This document shows, piece after piece, positions 56,129-64,000 of a stretch of 64,000 nt of DNA. The position numbers and the translations under genes are program-made. The DNA is from Pseudomonas fluorescens. GTDB lineage: Bacteria > Pseudomonadota > Gammaproteobacteria > Pseudomonadales > Pseudomonadaceae. The notes beneath the pieces were generated by a model that was given only the letters and a program-made list of their open reading frames with translations, was not told the DNA's origin and searched no databases. Position 1 is the first letter of the stretch, and the number at the start of each line of letters is the position of its first letter. The stretch lies in contig NZ_CP015225.1 of the NCBI RefSeq assembly GCF_001623525.1, positions 3,162,001 through 3,226,000 on the forward strand. The letters are read 5' to 3'.

Positions 56129-57258
56129 GGCTGTTCTCCGGCAGTGGCCAGGCTGTCGAGCAGCGCCTGGCCCATCAATTCGCGGCGCCAGCCACGCAGC
56201 GAATCGGGCAATTGGTAAGGGCCCTCGGGGAAGCCGCTCTTGATCAGCGCTTCGAGGGTTTTCTTGCGCAGCATCAGCTCCGGGGCGATTTCCAGGCGCT
56301 CGGCTTCAGCCTGCCCCAGCGCCCGCAGACGCTTGACCAGGGCCGAGGCCTCGATGGGCAGTGGCTCGGCCACGGCCGGCGGCCATTGCTCGGGCGGCAC
56401 GCTGGCGGCGCGCTGGATCAGGTCCAGCAGAAACTGGCCGTCCTGGCGCACGGTGCGCGGGTGCATGTCTTCGATTTTCGCCAACGCGCCAAGGTTATCC
56501 GGCTGGGTACGGGCCAGGGGCCACAGCGAATGCTCGCGAATGATGCGATTGCGCGGCAGGTCACGGGCCCGCGCCTCGCGTTCGCGCCAGGCGCACAGCT
56601 CGCGCAGCACGGCCAATTGGGCGCGGGACAGTTTCCAGGCGAGCTTGGCCTCGCGGTAGACCTCGTACGGGTCGACCTCGCGACGCAGGTTGGCCACCAG
56701 TTCGGCGCCGTCTTCCAGGACCCAACGGTATTTTTCGTCGGAAAGCTTCGGGCGCAGCAGTACGAAAACTTCTGCCAGGTGCACGGCGTCCTCTGCCGCG
56801 TAGCTGATCTGTGTCTCGGACAGGGGCCGTTGCAGCCAGTCGGAACGGGTCTCGCCCTTGGGCAACTCGATACCCAGCACTTCCTGCACCAGCCGCGAAT
56901 AGCCCATGGAGAAACCCAGGTTCAGGTAAGCGGCGGCCAATTGCGTATCGAACAGCGGCGCAGGCAGGCTGCCGGTCAGGCGCAGCAGCACTTCAAGGTC
57001 TTCGCTGCAGGCGTGCAACACCTTGAGCACCGCCGGGTTTTCCAGTAGTGCGGCCAAGGGTTGCCAATTGTCGATGGTCAAGGGGTCGATCAGGTAGGCA
57101 CGCTTGCCATCGCCGATCTGCAATAAACCGGCAATAGGGTAAAAAGTGTCGACCCGCATGAATTCGGTGTCGAGGGCGACGAATGGCAACTGCTGCCACT
57201 CGGCGCAAAACTGACCGAGGCTATCGTTGTCGCGAATCCAGTGAATATCGATGGCCAC
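56125..57258 (-). CDS. rnd: Ribonuclease D
   Basis: The 377-residue enzyme has the DEDD exonuclease domain ([13 protein letters not shown] with Asp and Glu ligands, DLEVLLRL, and the Tyr/Asp site in [15 protein letters not shown]), followed by two HRDC domains (about 215-290 and 295-370) that bind RNA. RNase D trims 3' ends of tRNAs and other small RNAs. It starts with GTG at 57258, supported by GGGAG seven bases upstream, and is translationally coupled to ycgL. Confidence 0.95.
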   Translation of the reverse strand: MAIDIHWIRDNDSLGQFCAEWQQLPFVALDTEFMRVDTFYPIAGLLQIGDGKRAYLIDPLTIDNWQPLAALLENPAVLKVLHACSEDLEVLLRLTGSLPAPLFDTQLAAAYLNLGFSMGYSRLVQEVLGIELPKGETRSDWLQRPLSETQISYAAEDAVHLAEVFVLLRPKLSDEKYRWVLEDGAELVANLRREVDPYEVYREAKLAWKLSRAQLAVLRELCAWREREARARDLPRNRIIREHSLWPLARTQPDNLGALAKIEDMHPRTVRQDGQFLLDLIQRAASVPPEQWPPAVAEPLPIEASALVKRLRALGQAEAERLEIAPELMLRKKTLEALIKSGFPEGPYQLPDSLRGWRRELMGQALLDSLATAGEQP

Positions 57259-57379
57259 ACGGCTCTCCCTTGAAGAATGGCGCGCAGTATATATCGCCGC
57301 CGGCGATTGCGAGCATCCATAGAGCAGCCGCCTGAGAGAAATCGCCTGCGAAAAAGCAAGAATAGTCCTACATCAAGAC

Positions 57380-58021
57380 TTAACCGGTCTTACGCAACGC
57401 ATAAACACGCGTCAGGGCAAAACCGGGCAGGAAATCCTGGTACCAAAGCACGCTGAAACCGGCCTGGCGGAACTCGGCTTCCACATCAGCCTTGTCGGCC
57501 AAGCTCCGTCGCGGCGCCTGGCCGATCTTGAGGCGGCCTTCGATTTGCACCGAAACGATCACCGTGTCGCGACTGACCCGATGAAATTCGCGCAACAGCG
57601 CCAGGCGATGCTCGCTGGCGCTGACGTGGCGAAACAGTTGCAGACAGAGAATACAATCCACCGCGTTGGCCGACAGCCCGAGGGTGAACGCTGAACTCGG
57701 GAAGGTCTTGACCCGTTGGAGCAACGCGCCGCCATGGTGAGTGAGCGCATGTTCGAGCATGTCCGGCGACGGGTCCGCCGCCAGGATCACCCGGTTGGCG
57801 TGCTCGGCCAGCACCGGCCAGAATCGTCCCGCGCCACAGGCCACATCCAGCACCAACCCGGGCTCGCCCGCCACCTTCAGGGCATTGCGTACCATGTGCT
57901 CGTCGCGCCAGAACGCCAGGCGCAATCGTCGAGGCGTCGGCCCACAGCAGACCTGAGCATGCTCCTGGTCATGCTGCCTGGCGAACTCAAGCTCGACGGT
58001 GGATGGGGGTAGCCCGGACAT
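57380..58021 (-). CDS. Class I SAM-dependent methyltransferase
   Basis: The 213-residue protein has a Rossmann methyltransferase domain with motif I VLDVACGAGRFWP, the acidic end of strand 2 (VILAADPSPDML) and motif IV AVDCILCLQLFRHV. An N-terminal region (RQHDQEHAQVCCGPTPRRL) is unusual in its paired cysteines. The acceptor is unknown; no neighbouring operon gives a clue. It lies 68 bases from the end of eptA on the same strand. Confidence 0.85.
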   Translation of the reverse strand: MSGLPPSTVELEFARQHDQEHAQVCCGPTPRRLRLAFWRDEHMVRNALKVAGEPGLVLDVACGAGRFWPVLAEHANRVILAADPSPDMLEHALTHHGGALLQRVKTFPSSAFTLGLSANAVDCILCLQLFRHVSASEHRLALLREFHRVSRDTVIVSVQIEGRLKIGQAPRRSLADKADVEAEFRQAGFSVLWYQDFLPGFALTRVYALRKTG

Positions 58022-58089
58022 ACGAACGGCTCTTGGAAAAGATTGAGTGACAGGTTAACCAACACTGCGTGAAAAAAAGGTCCAGGCCA

Positions 58090-59739
58090 TCACTCTCGTG
58101 CCAGGACACCGTCAATCACCGCGCCGCGACAGCTGGCGAACAGGTCCAGGTCCCGGTTGTAGACCTGGCTGTTGACTTCCAGCAGCCCGAGCATCGAATG
58201 AAACAGGTTGTCCTGGCTCAAAGGCTTTTGCCGACTCAGTTGCAGGCAATGGGTGTCGACCGAGAACGATTTCTGATAGCTGTCGGAAAACCAGGCAAGC
58301 ATTGCCACATGTTTCTGTTGCTCCGGGGCGAGCATGTAGGGCGTGCCATGGAGAAACAGGTTGTATTCGCCCAGGGACTCGCCATGATCCGACAGGTACA
58401 GCATGGCCGTGTCGACCTTGTCCTGGTTGGCCCGCAACAGATCGATCAGGGTCGAGAGCACATGATCGGTGTACACCAGCGTGTTGTCGTAGCCGTTGAC
58501 GATGCTCTCGCGGCTGCAATTGTTCAGCGCGTTGCTTTCGCATACCGGGGTGAAATGCTCGTATTCCTTGGGATAGCGCTTGAAGTATTCCGGCCCGTGG
58601 CTGCCCATCTGGTGCAGTACCAGCACCGTGTCCTTGTCGAGTGTGTCGATGAAATGCTGCAAACCCTGGAGCAGGATTTCATCACGGCACTCACTGTTGG
58701 CGCACAGGGCCGGGTCCTTGAGATTGCTGACATCCTGCAGCGTGACCCGATTACAGGTGCCCTTGCAGCCGGATTGGTTGTCCCGCCAGATCACCTCCAG
58801 CCCGGCGTGCTTGAGCACGTCCAGCAAACCCTCTTCATTCTTGGCCTTGCTGGCGTCATAGTTCTTGCGCCCCATGTTGGAAAACATACAGGGCACAGAC
58901 ACGGCGGTTTCCGTGCCGCAGGAATGCACATCGGTAAAGGCGATCAGGCCGGCCTCTTTGTCCAGTGTCGGTGTGGTATCGCGGTCATAGCCGAGGATGC
59001 CGAAGTTCTCGGCCCGGGCACTCTCGCCCACCACCAGTACGGTCAGGGATTTGCGGCCGTGGGTTTGCCAGGCCGGGTTGCGGCTCGCGTCCTCGCCCAG
59101 GGTGATGAACGGCTGCTTGGCCGACGCGACCTGCTCACGCAAATAGCCGAGCGACGCACCGATGTAGTTGCTCGGCACGACCATCAAACGCAACTCGTGG
59201 TGGTTGCGAAACAACGAAGACAAACCTTGGTAGTTGGCCAGGGCGACCATACCGATTACCGCGGCCGACGCCACGCCAACCAGTAACTTACTTAATAACT
59301 CTTTGGGCCAGCGACGGTAGCTGATCGGGGTCTTGAATAATAACCAGCAAGGCAACACCCCCAACAACCCGAGGTAGATAAACAACTTCAGCGACAACAG
59401 ATCACGAACTTCCGTGGCATTGGTTTCAGCAAAGTTGCGCAACATGCCCGCATCGATCAATACACCGTATTGGGCCATGAAATACGCCACGCCAGCACTG
59501 ATCAGGAACAATAGCATCAGCACGGGCTTGAGCAGCGGACGGAAGGCCACGAGCGTCAACACCAGATTGAACGCGCAGAAAATCATCAGGCCAAACGCCA
59601 CGCACATCAGCAGGCCACGAGCGTCAGCCGTGGTGATCGCCAGCAAGTGTTGCCAGAGAACGAGGTTGAAACCCACTAACAAAAAGGCACTGGCGGCCAG
59701 TGTCACCCACTCGGGGCGCACCGCTTTAATGGTCAGCAT
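58090..59739 (-). CDS. eptA: Lipid A phosphoethanolamine transferase
   Basis: The 549-residue protein has five membrane helices in residues 10-185 and a periplasmic sulfatase-fold domain. Catalytic features are VVGESARAENFGILGY, the nucleophile Thr in SCGTETAVSVPC, HQMGSHGPEY and LSDHGESLGE, which bind zinc. Paired cysteines typical of EptA stabilise the domain. It transfers phosphoethanolamine to lipid A phosphates, reducing polymyxin binding. The ATG at 59739 is chosen because the protein then starts MLTIKAVRPEW, as in the family; upstream codons are noise. A PmrA-like box lies about 130 bases upstream. Confidence 0.92.
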   Translation of the reverse strand: MLTIKAVRPEWVTLAASAFLLVGFNLVLWQHLLAITTADARGLLMCVAFGLMIFCAFNLVLTLVAFRPLLKPVLMLLFLISAGVAYFMAQYGVLIDAGMLRNFAETNATEVRDLLSLKLFIYLGLLGVLPCWLLFKTPISYRRWPKELLSKLLVGVASAAVIGMVALANYQGLSSLFRNHHELRLMVVPSNYIGASLGYLREQVASAKQPFITLGEDASRNPAWQTHGRKSLTVLVVGESARAENFGILGYDRDTTPTLDKEAGLIAFTDVHSCGTETAVSVPCMFSNMGRKNYDASKAKNEEGLLDVLKHAGLEVIWRDNQSGCKGTCNRVTLQDVSNLKDPALCANSECRDEILLQGLQHFIDTLDKDTVLVLHQMGSHGPEYFKRYPKEYEHFTPVCESNALNNCSRESIVNGYDNTLVYTDHVLSTLIDLLRANQDKVDTAMLYLSDHGESLGEYNLFLHGTPYMLAPEQQKHVAMLAWFSDSYQKSFSVDTHCLQLSRQKPLSQDNLFHSMLGLLEVNSQVYNRDLDLFASCRGAVIDGVLARE

Positions 59740-59867
59740 GATGGTTGACGATTTCCTGAAAGTTGCTCTTTTAAAAAGAAGTGCCGCAGGAAAATGTGAA
59801 AAGTTCATTTCCTACGGCAGCACAAACTTTAGGTAGCCCACCATCAATTTTTCGTGAAAAAGTTGCT

Positions 59868-59885
59868 ATTAAATAATTATTTAAG
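59868..59885 (-). promoter_or_regulatory. AT palindrome, possible PmrA-like box of eptA
   Basis: TTAAATAA-TTATTTAA is a perfect 16-base palindrome. On the minus strand it reads CTTAAA-N6-TTTAAT, near the PmrA half-site pattern (C/T)TTAA(T/G) but with 12 rather than 11 bases between repeats. It sits about 130 bases before the eptA start. Confidence 0.4.
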
Positions 59886-59928
59886 CGGCAAGCTCGACCC
59901 AGCTTGCAGTGCTAAAGAAAAGTGATGC

Positions 59929-60017
59929 GTGGTGAGGGAGCTTGCTCCCGCGGGGCTGCGTAGCAGCCCCTTTTTGTGAGTGCTTCGCACTCAAGCGGGA
60001 GCAAGCTCCCTCGCCAC
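59929..60017. repeat. REPIN, family I variant
   Basis: The left arm reads GTGGTGAGGGAGCTTGCTCC (one base off) and pairs with a standard right arm. A small hairpin (GACTGCC/GAGCAGTC, 60027-60049) follows and no gene lies in 59740-60082. Confidence 0.8.
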
Positions 60018-60082
60018 GTTTTTTCGACTGCCCTAAGTGAGCAGTCTTTCTTTGCCAATCAGCTTGCAGCTTGAAGCTGTTC

Positions 60083-61465
60083 TTAAGCCTGATTCAGATA
60101 CCAGCGCCAGTCCTGCTCTCCGACTTCCGCCATGAATTGACGGTATTCGGCGCGCTTGACCGCCAGATAAACGCCAAGAAACTCATCGCCAAACGCTTCC
60201 CGCGCCCAGGCCGATGCCTCAAGGGCACGCAGGGTGGTGAGCCAGTCGGTGGGCAGCAACTCGGCCGCCTGGGCGTAGCCGTTGCCTTCGACAGGTTTCC
60301 CGGGATCGCACTGTTCACGTAGGCCGCGATGAATGCCGGCCAATATCGCCGCCGCAGCCAGGTAAGGGTTGGCATCGGCGCCGCAGATACGATGCTCGAT
60401 GTGCCTCGACAACGCCGGGCCGCCCGGCACCCTCAGGCTCACGGTGCGATTGTCCACGCCCCAGGTCGCCGCCAGCGGTGCGTAGCTGTTGCTTTGGAAT
60501 CGCCGGTAGGAGTTGGCGTTCGGACAAAACATCAACAGCGAATCGAGCAAGGTGTCGAGCATCCCACCCACCGCATGGCGCAACAGCGGCGTGCCGTCGG
60601 CGGCTTCACTGGCAAACAGATTGTGGCCATCGCGGTCCGCCAGGCTGACATGCATGTGCATGCCGGAGCCCGCCAAGTGATCGAACGGCTTGGCCATGAA
60701 ACAGGCCTGCATGCCGTGCTTGTGGGCCACGCCCTTGACCAGTCGCTTGTAGCGCACCGCTTCATCCATGGCTTGCAAGGCATCGCTGCGGTGTTCAAGG
60801 GTGATCTCCACTTGTCCCGGTGCGTATTCGGAAATGGCGGTCCGGGCCGCAATGCCTTGCAGCTTGCACGCAGCGTACAGGTCGGCCAGGAACGGCTCGA
60901 TCTGCTCCAGCTCGCGCAAACCGTAGACCTGGGTGGCACGCGGTCGGCCACCGTCGGCGTCCCGCGCTGGCTGTGGCCGGCCTTGGCTGTCGCGTTGCGC
61001 GTCCAGCAGATAAAACTCCAGCTCCGCCGCCATCACCGGGTAATAGCCGTCGGCCTGTAAAGCCTCGATCACCTGGCTGAGCAGATAACGCGGATCGGCG
61101 ATGGTCGCCGGCATGCCCTCCTGGGGATGCATGCTGACCTGCACGGCGGCCGTAGGAATCAATCGCCACGGCATACGTTGCAAGCTGCCGCTGAGGGGGT
61201 AGGCACGGCAATCGATGTCGCCGATGTCCCACACCAGTCCGGAATTTTCCACATCATCGCCATTGACGGTGAGCCCGAGAATCGTACTGGGCAGTGGCCG
61301 GCCACTTTCGAAAACCGCCAGCAACTCGTCCCGATGCAACAACTTGCCCCGGGGCACGCCGTTGTTGTCGAGGATGAACAGCTCGAACAGTTCGATATCA
61401 GGGTTCTGCGCAAGGAACGCCTCGGCGTGTTGCACGGGAGCGAAAGAAATCTTGGCAAGGCTCAT
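60083..61465 (-). CDS. Glutamine-synthetase-family ligase (gamma-glutamylpolyamine synthetase-like)
   Basis: The 460-residue protein has the glutamine synthetase beta-grasp N-terminus (ELFILDNNGVPRGK) and the catalytic barrel with MAAELEFYLLD, EYAPGQVEITL, GSGMHMHVSL, and RRFQSNSYAP. The order matches the PuuA/SpuI class, which glutamylates putrescine or other amines, rather than GlnA, whose adenylylation-site tyrosine loop is not seen. It is divergent from a LysR regulator, 521 bases away, that may control it. The ATG at 61465 gives MSLAKISFAPVQ; the ribosome-binding site is weak. Substrate is inferred from family only. Confidence 0.85.
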   Translation of the reverse strand: MSLAKISFAPVQHAEAFLAQNPDIELFELFILDNNGVPRGKLLHRDELLAVFESGRPLPSTILGLTVNGDDVENSGLVWDIGDIDCRAYPLSGSLQRMPWRLIPTAAVQVSMHPQEGMPATIADPRYLLSQVIEALQADGYYPVMAAELEFYLLDAQRDSQGRPQPARDADGGRPRATQVYGLRELEQIEPFLADLYAACKLQGIAARTAISEYAPGQVEITLEHRSDALQAMDEAVRYKRLVKGVAHKHGMQACFMAKPFDHLAGSGMHMHVSLADRDGHNLFASEAADGTPLLRHAVGGMLDTLLDSLLMFCPNANSYRRFQSNSYAPLAATWGVDNRTVSLRVPGGPALSRHIEHRICGADANPYLAAAAILAGIHRGLREQCDPGKPVEGNGYAQAAELLPTDWLTTLRALEASAWAREAFGDEFLGVYLAVKRAEYRQFMAEVGEQDWRWYLNQA

Positions 61466-61986
61466 GAGAAGGCTCGTATTTCCATGTCGGACGGGCGACA
61501 AGGCACCGTCAGTCTGTGCTCGCCATTGAGCGAACACTGCGAATGATCAACAGGTAATACGAGTATCTGGAGGACGGGCGTGACGACAATGCCAGAGCGC
61601 CCAAAAGGCCAGCTCGGAGGGCAACGCACTGAGGGTTGGGGCCATGGCAGGCGTGAACCGGCCGACCGGATCGACCGCGGCAGATGAAGGGTATTGGAAT
61701 GCCAGGGGCCAACCGTCCATGAGCGCATCACAGGAAACACATCGGACAAGCGTCCCACGCTACCCTGGGAGGTTAAACCTGGATTTGATGGAGCTTGGAT
61801 CGCAGCCAACTAAACATAGGCAAACCAAACAGTCGTTGATCGACACGTCGTGTTCCCTACATTATCTGTCCCGTTCCCGACCATGAAAGCGCCTGCCTGG
61901 CATTCTCTTGGCACGATCGTTCCGTTAGGATCATCGGCCTGGTTTGCGCAAAATCCGCGCAAGGAGCACAGCGAGAGACAGAACGG
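61466..61986. other. Divergent control region, no gene seen
   Basis: This 521-base gap between the divergent ligase and LysR genes holds no convincing reading frame. It is the natural place for both promoters, and it includes the inverted repeat at 61945-61963. Confidence 0.5.
61945..61963 (+). promoter_or_regulatory. Candidate LysR autoregulatory site
   Basis: TTGCGC-AAAATCC-GCGCAA is an inverted repeat of the T-N11-A type favoured by LysR regulators, 24-42 bases before the LysR ATG. Confidence 0.4.
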
Positions 61987-62919
61987 ATGCTGAACAGTAA
62001 CTCCCTCAGAAAGCTCGACATGCAAGACCTCATGGTGTTTAGCGCCGTGTACGAGCAAAGCAGTGTCACCGGCGTGTCCGAGGCATTGTGCGTCAGTCAG
62101 TCAACCGTCAGTTATTGCCTCAAGAAACTGCGAACCTGTTTCGAAGACGAGCTATTCATCAACACCCGCACCGGCATGCGCCCCACCTATAAGGCCGAGG
62201 GCATGTACGAGCATGTGCGCGCCATTTTGCAAAGCATCAACCTGTGCCATGCCGGTACACCCACCTTCGATCCGACCCGGCAAGCCATTACCTTCAATAT
62301 TTGCGCACCGGAATATTTCGAACAGTTGATCCTGCCGCAACTGCTGCAAGGCTTCGATTACGCCAATCTGCCGGTGGTGGTGAACGTGCACAAGCTCGAA
62401 GCCGACATCCCCGCCGAAGAGTTGCGCGACGGCAGCCTGGACCTGGTGATCTGCTTCGGCCCGAACTTCCACAGCAACCATGCCGATTTCAAATCCCGGC
62501 AGTTGCTGGAGGAGGACCTGGTTTGTGTCGTGGATAAACGGGCGACGCCACTTGAACAGCAACTGAGCCTTCAGTCTTTCGTACGGCGCCGACACGTGTT
62601 TCCGACGCCCTGGTCGTCAGCGACCAACATGGTGGACGGCTGGCTGTCGCAGCAGGCGCAACAACGCCAGATTGCCGCCCGCGCCAACAGCTACAGTGCC
62701 GCACTGAAGATGATCACCGGCACCGACTTCATCCTGACCCTGCCCCGCCGCATCCAGAAATTGCTGGCCAACGAGGCAATCTTCAATCATCACGAAGCGC
62801 CCCAGGGCCTGCCGGGGTTCACCCTGAACATGCAGTGGAGCCTGGCCGTCGATCAGGACAGTGCCAACGCCTGGCTGCGCGAACAGATCATCAAGGCCTG
62901 CGCCGCCCGCGACACCTGA
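61987..62919 (+). CDS. LysR-family transcriptional regulator
   Basis: The 310-residue protein has a typical LysR winged HTH (about 10-70; SVTGVSEALCVSQSTVSYCL) and a periplasmic-binding-protein-like effector domain with the signature DLVICFGPNFHSNHADFK. It is divergent from the glutamine-synthetase-family gene and probably controls it in response to a polyamine or amino acid. A T-N11-A inverted repeat lies in front of its own gene, suggesting autoregulation. GAGAG precedes the ATG. Confidence 0.9.
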   Translation: MLNSNSLRKLDMQDLMVFSAVYEQSSVTGVSEALCVSQSTVSYCLKKLRTCFEDELFINTRTGMRPTYKAEGMYEHVRAILQSINLCHAGTPTFDPTRQAITFNICAPEYFEQLILPQLLQGFDYANLPVVVNVHKLEADIPAEELRDGSLDLVICFGPNFHSNHADFKSRQLLEEDLVCVVDKRATPLEQQLSLQSFVRRRHVFPTPWSSATNMVDGWLSQQAQQRQIAARANSYSAALKMITGTDFILTLPRRIQKLLANEAIFNHHEAPQGLPGFTLNMQWSLAVDQDSANAWLREQIIKACAARDT

Positions 62920-62922
62920 ACG

Positions 62923-63288
62923 TCATTGACCGATCAAGGCCTTGGCATACGGGCCTCGATCGATGTCGAGGATTTCCACGCACAGTTGCACGCTAACGTC
63001 GGCCGGCCATGGCCCCAGTTCCTGGATCACGGCCAGCAGGCTATCGGCCAGTTGCTTCTTGATTTCCGTCGAGCGACCGCTTAGCAAGGCCAGCTTCACA
63101 TGCACGAAACCTCGCTCGCCCAGCCCCGTGCCCACCCGGAACGTCTCGAGCTTCACGGCCCGGCTCTTGATGTCCAGCTCGGCCGCGAATTGACCAGAAG
63201 CCACCAGCGCATTGTTCAGGCGCAGCAATGCAACATCGGCCTTCAGCTCGGGCAGGTTGGCGGTGTACTCCATGTGCAGGTGAGGCAT
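62923..63288 (-). CDS. 5-carboxymethyl-2-hydroxymuconate isomerase (CHMI) family protein
   Basis: The 121-residue protein begins MPHLHMEYTANLPE; removal of Met exposes Pro, the catalytic base in tautomerase-fold CHMI enzymes. The rest (KLETFRVGTG, HVKLALLSGRS, LCVEILDID) fits the family. The reaction, isomerisation in homoprotocatechuate degradation, is plausible, but no other catabolic genes lie nearby, so the true substrate is uncertain. GGAG lies eight bases before the ATG at 63288; the upstream extension lacks a ribosome-binding site. It is convergent with the LysR gene at 61987. Confidence 0.82.
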   Translation of the reverse strand: MPHLHMEYTANLPELKADVALLRLNNALVASGQFAAELDIKSRAVKLETFRVGTGLGERGFVHVKLALLSGRSTEIKKQLADSLLAVIQELGPWPADVSVQLCVEILDIDRGPYAKALIGQ

Positions 63289-63391
63289 GTGTTCGACTCC
63301 GATTCGAAAATATGACAAGGGGATTTCAGCCGTCACAACCTTACCCCGACTTTAAACGTTGGGGCAGTTTTTGTTTCGCTGCGGGCCGGTG

Positions 63392-64000
63392 TCAGGGTTG
63401 TACCGAGACCTCACGCTCGCCCATGAAGGCCTCCAACCGTGACCGCAACCAGCGCTCGGCCGGGTCGCTGTCGACATGGCTCAGCCAGACCATGGACAAA
63501 TCCAGGGTCGGGGTCTTGAAAGGAAAGGGTTCGTTGAACAGTTGCCCCGAAGCCGCCATGGCGGCGGCGGTATAGTCCGGCAAGCTGGCGATCAGGTCAG
63601 TGCCGGCCAGCAATGCCGGCAATGCGCTGTATTGCGGCACCGACAGCACGACCTGGCGTGTGCGTCCGATCTCGGCCAGCCATTCATCGACAAACCCGGC
63701 GACGTTCGCGGTATGGGACACCAGCACATGAGGTCGCGCGCAATACTCGTCCAGGGTCAGCGGCGTGTCCGACGCATCGGCGCGCAACACGCGGGGCTGG
63801 ATGTGTCGCAACAATTTGCGCTTGGCGTTGGCCGGCAGGCCGCGAGTCTGGCTGATGCCCACGGTGATGTCGCCCGATGCCAGCAAATCGGGGATGCGCC
63901 AGTAATCGACGTGCTGGACCACGAACACAATTTTCGGCGCCTCTTGCCGCAGGCTGCTCAACAGGGGCGGCAAGAGGCCGAACTCGACGTCGTCGGACAG
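63392..64000 (-). CDS. LysR-family regulator, 5' end beyond the window
   Basis: The frame is open to the right edge, so the N-terminal HTH is missing. The visible 202 residues are a LysR effector domain: LSDDVEFGLLPPLLSSLR, then a periplasmic-binding-protein-like fold with GDITVGISQTRGLP, RPHVLVSH and a hinge near PQYSALPALLAGTDLIASLP. This part resembles the NodD/LeuO-like subgroup of LysR regulators. Neither effector nor targets can be named. It follows the CHMI gene's start by about 100 bases and is on the same strand, so co-transcription with that gene is possible. Confidence 0.85.
   Translation of the reverse strand: MSDDVEFGLLPPLLSSLRQEAPKIVFVVQHVDYWRIPDLLASGDITVGISQTRGLPANAKRKLLRHIQPRVLRADASDTPLTLDEYCARPHVLVSHTANVAGFVDEWLAEIGRTRQVVLSVPQYSALPALLAGTDLIASLPDYTAAAMAASGQLFNEPFPFKTPTLDLSMVWLSHVDSDPAERWLRSRLEAFMGEREVSVQP

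Noticed and set aside
60027..60049. Hairpin GACTGCC/GAGCAGTC as terminator of the ligase gene
   Set aside because: On the ligase strand it is followed by GAAAAAA rather than T; the plus-strand T-rich side faces no upstream gene.

Overview
The window is chromosomal DNA of a fluorescent Pseudomonas, most likely the P. fluorescens/P. corrugata side of the genus. This rests on high GC, dense coding on both strands, more than fifteen REP/REPIN elements of two Pseudomonas-type families (GTGGCGAGGGAGCTTGCTCC and GTGGGAGCGAGCTTGCTCGC), and recognisable Pseudomonas genes (OprP-type porin, LpxO, PxpABC, and the rnd-ycgL-hydroxyacid dehydrogenase-nitroreductase-ycgN neighbourhood). It is mostly core housekeeping and transport DNA with a few accessory islets. 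No phage, insertion sequence, CRISPR array, rRNA or tRNA gene was seen.

Layout. 1-13 kb: a secreted beta-propeller-like protein cut by the left edge, a DEAD-box helicase, an MscS-type channel, a DMT exporter, a hybrid histidine kinase, AzoR, a LysR regulator followed by an alpha/beta hydrolase and the periplasmic cyclophilin PpiA, and an ABC exporter. 13-20 kb: AqpZ, a COG3146 protein, two tandem miniature RHS genes with near-identical cores and divergent AT-richer tails, the OprP-like porin, and an ECF sigma factor overlapping a zinc-finger anti-sigma factor. 20-32 kb: a FabH-like ketoacyl synthase, HrpA, a tandem REPIN array with an octanucleotide microsatellite, AceK, two DMT transporters and LpxO. 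32-43 kb: CysK, a DUF748 protein, a DUF4160/DUF2442-HTH pair with a palindromic operator, a MoxR ATPase with a vWA partner, an MFS-pxpABC 5-oxoproline operon, and a three-gene set with a class II amidotransferase. 43-54 kb: oligopeptidase B, a cyclic-nucleotide-binding protein, a spermidine-synthase-like protein, YajD, a DUF2933/copper-type P-ATPase operon behind an Anr box, a TrmH-family methyltransferase, and a peptidase-like protein that has lost its zinc site. 54-64 kb: the rnd/ycgL neighbourhood, a methyltransferase, EptA, a glutamine-synthetase-family enzyme divergent from a LysR regulator, a CHMI-family isomerase and a LysR gene cut by the right edge.

Functional themes: lipid A modification (LpxO, EptA), metal and phosphate handling (P-ATPase, OprP), 5-oxoproline recovery (MFS plus PxpABC), and RNA metabolism (two helicases, RNase D, TrmH family). 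The least explained parts are the paired mini-RHS genes, the operator-controlled DUF4160/DUF2442-HTH pair, the expanding REPIN array and the Anr-box metal ATPase operon. All assignments come from reading the sequence; no database search was possible.
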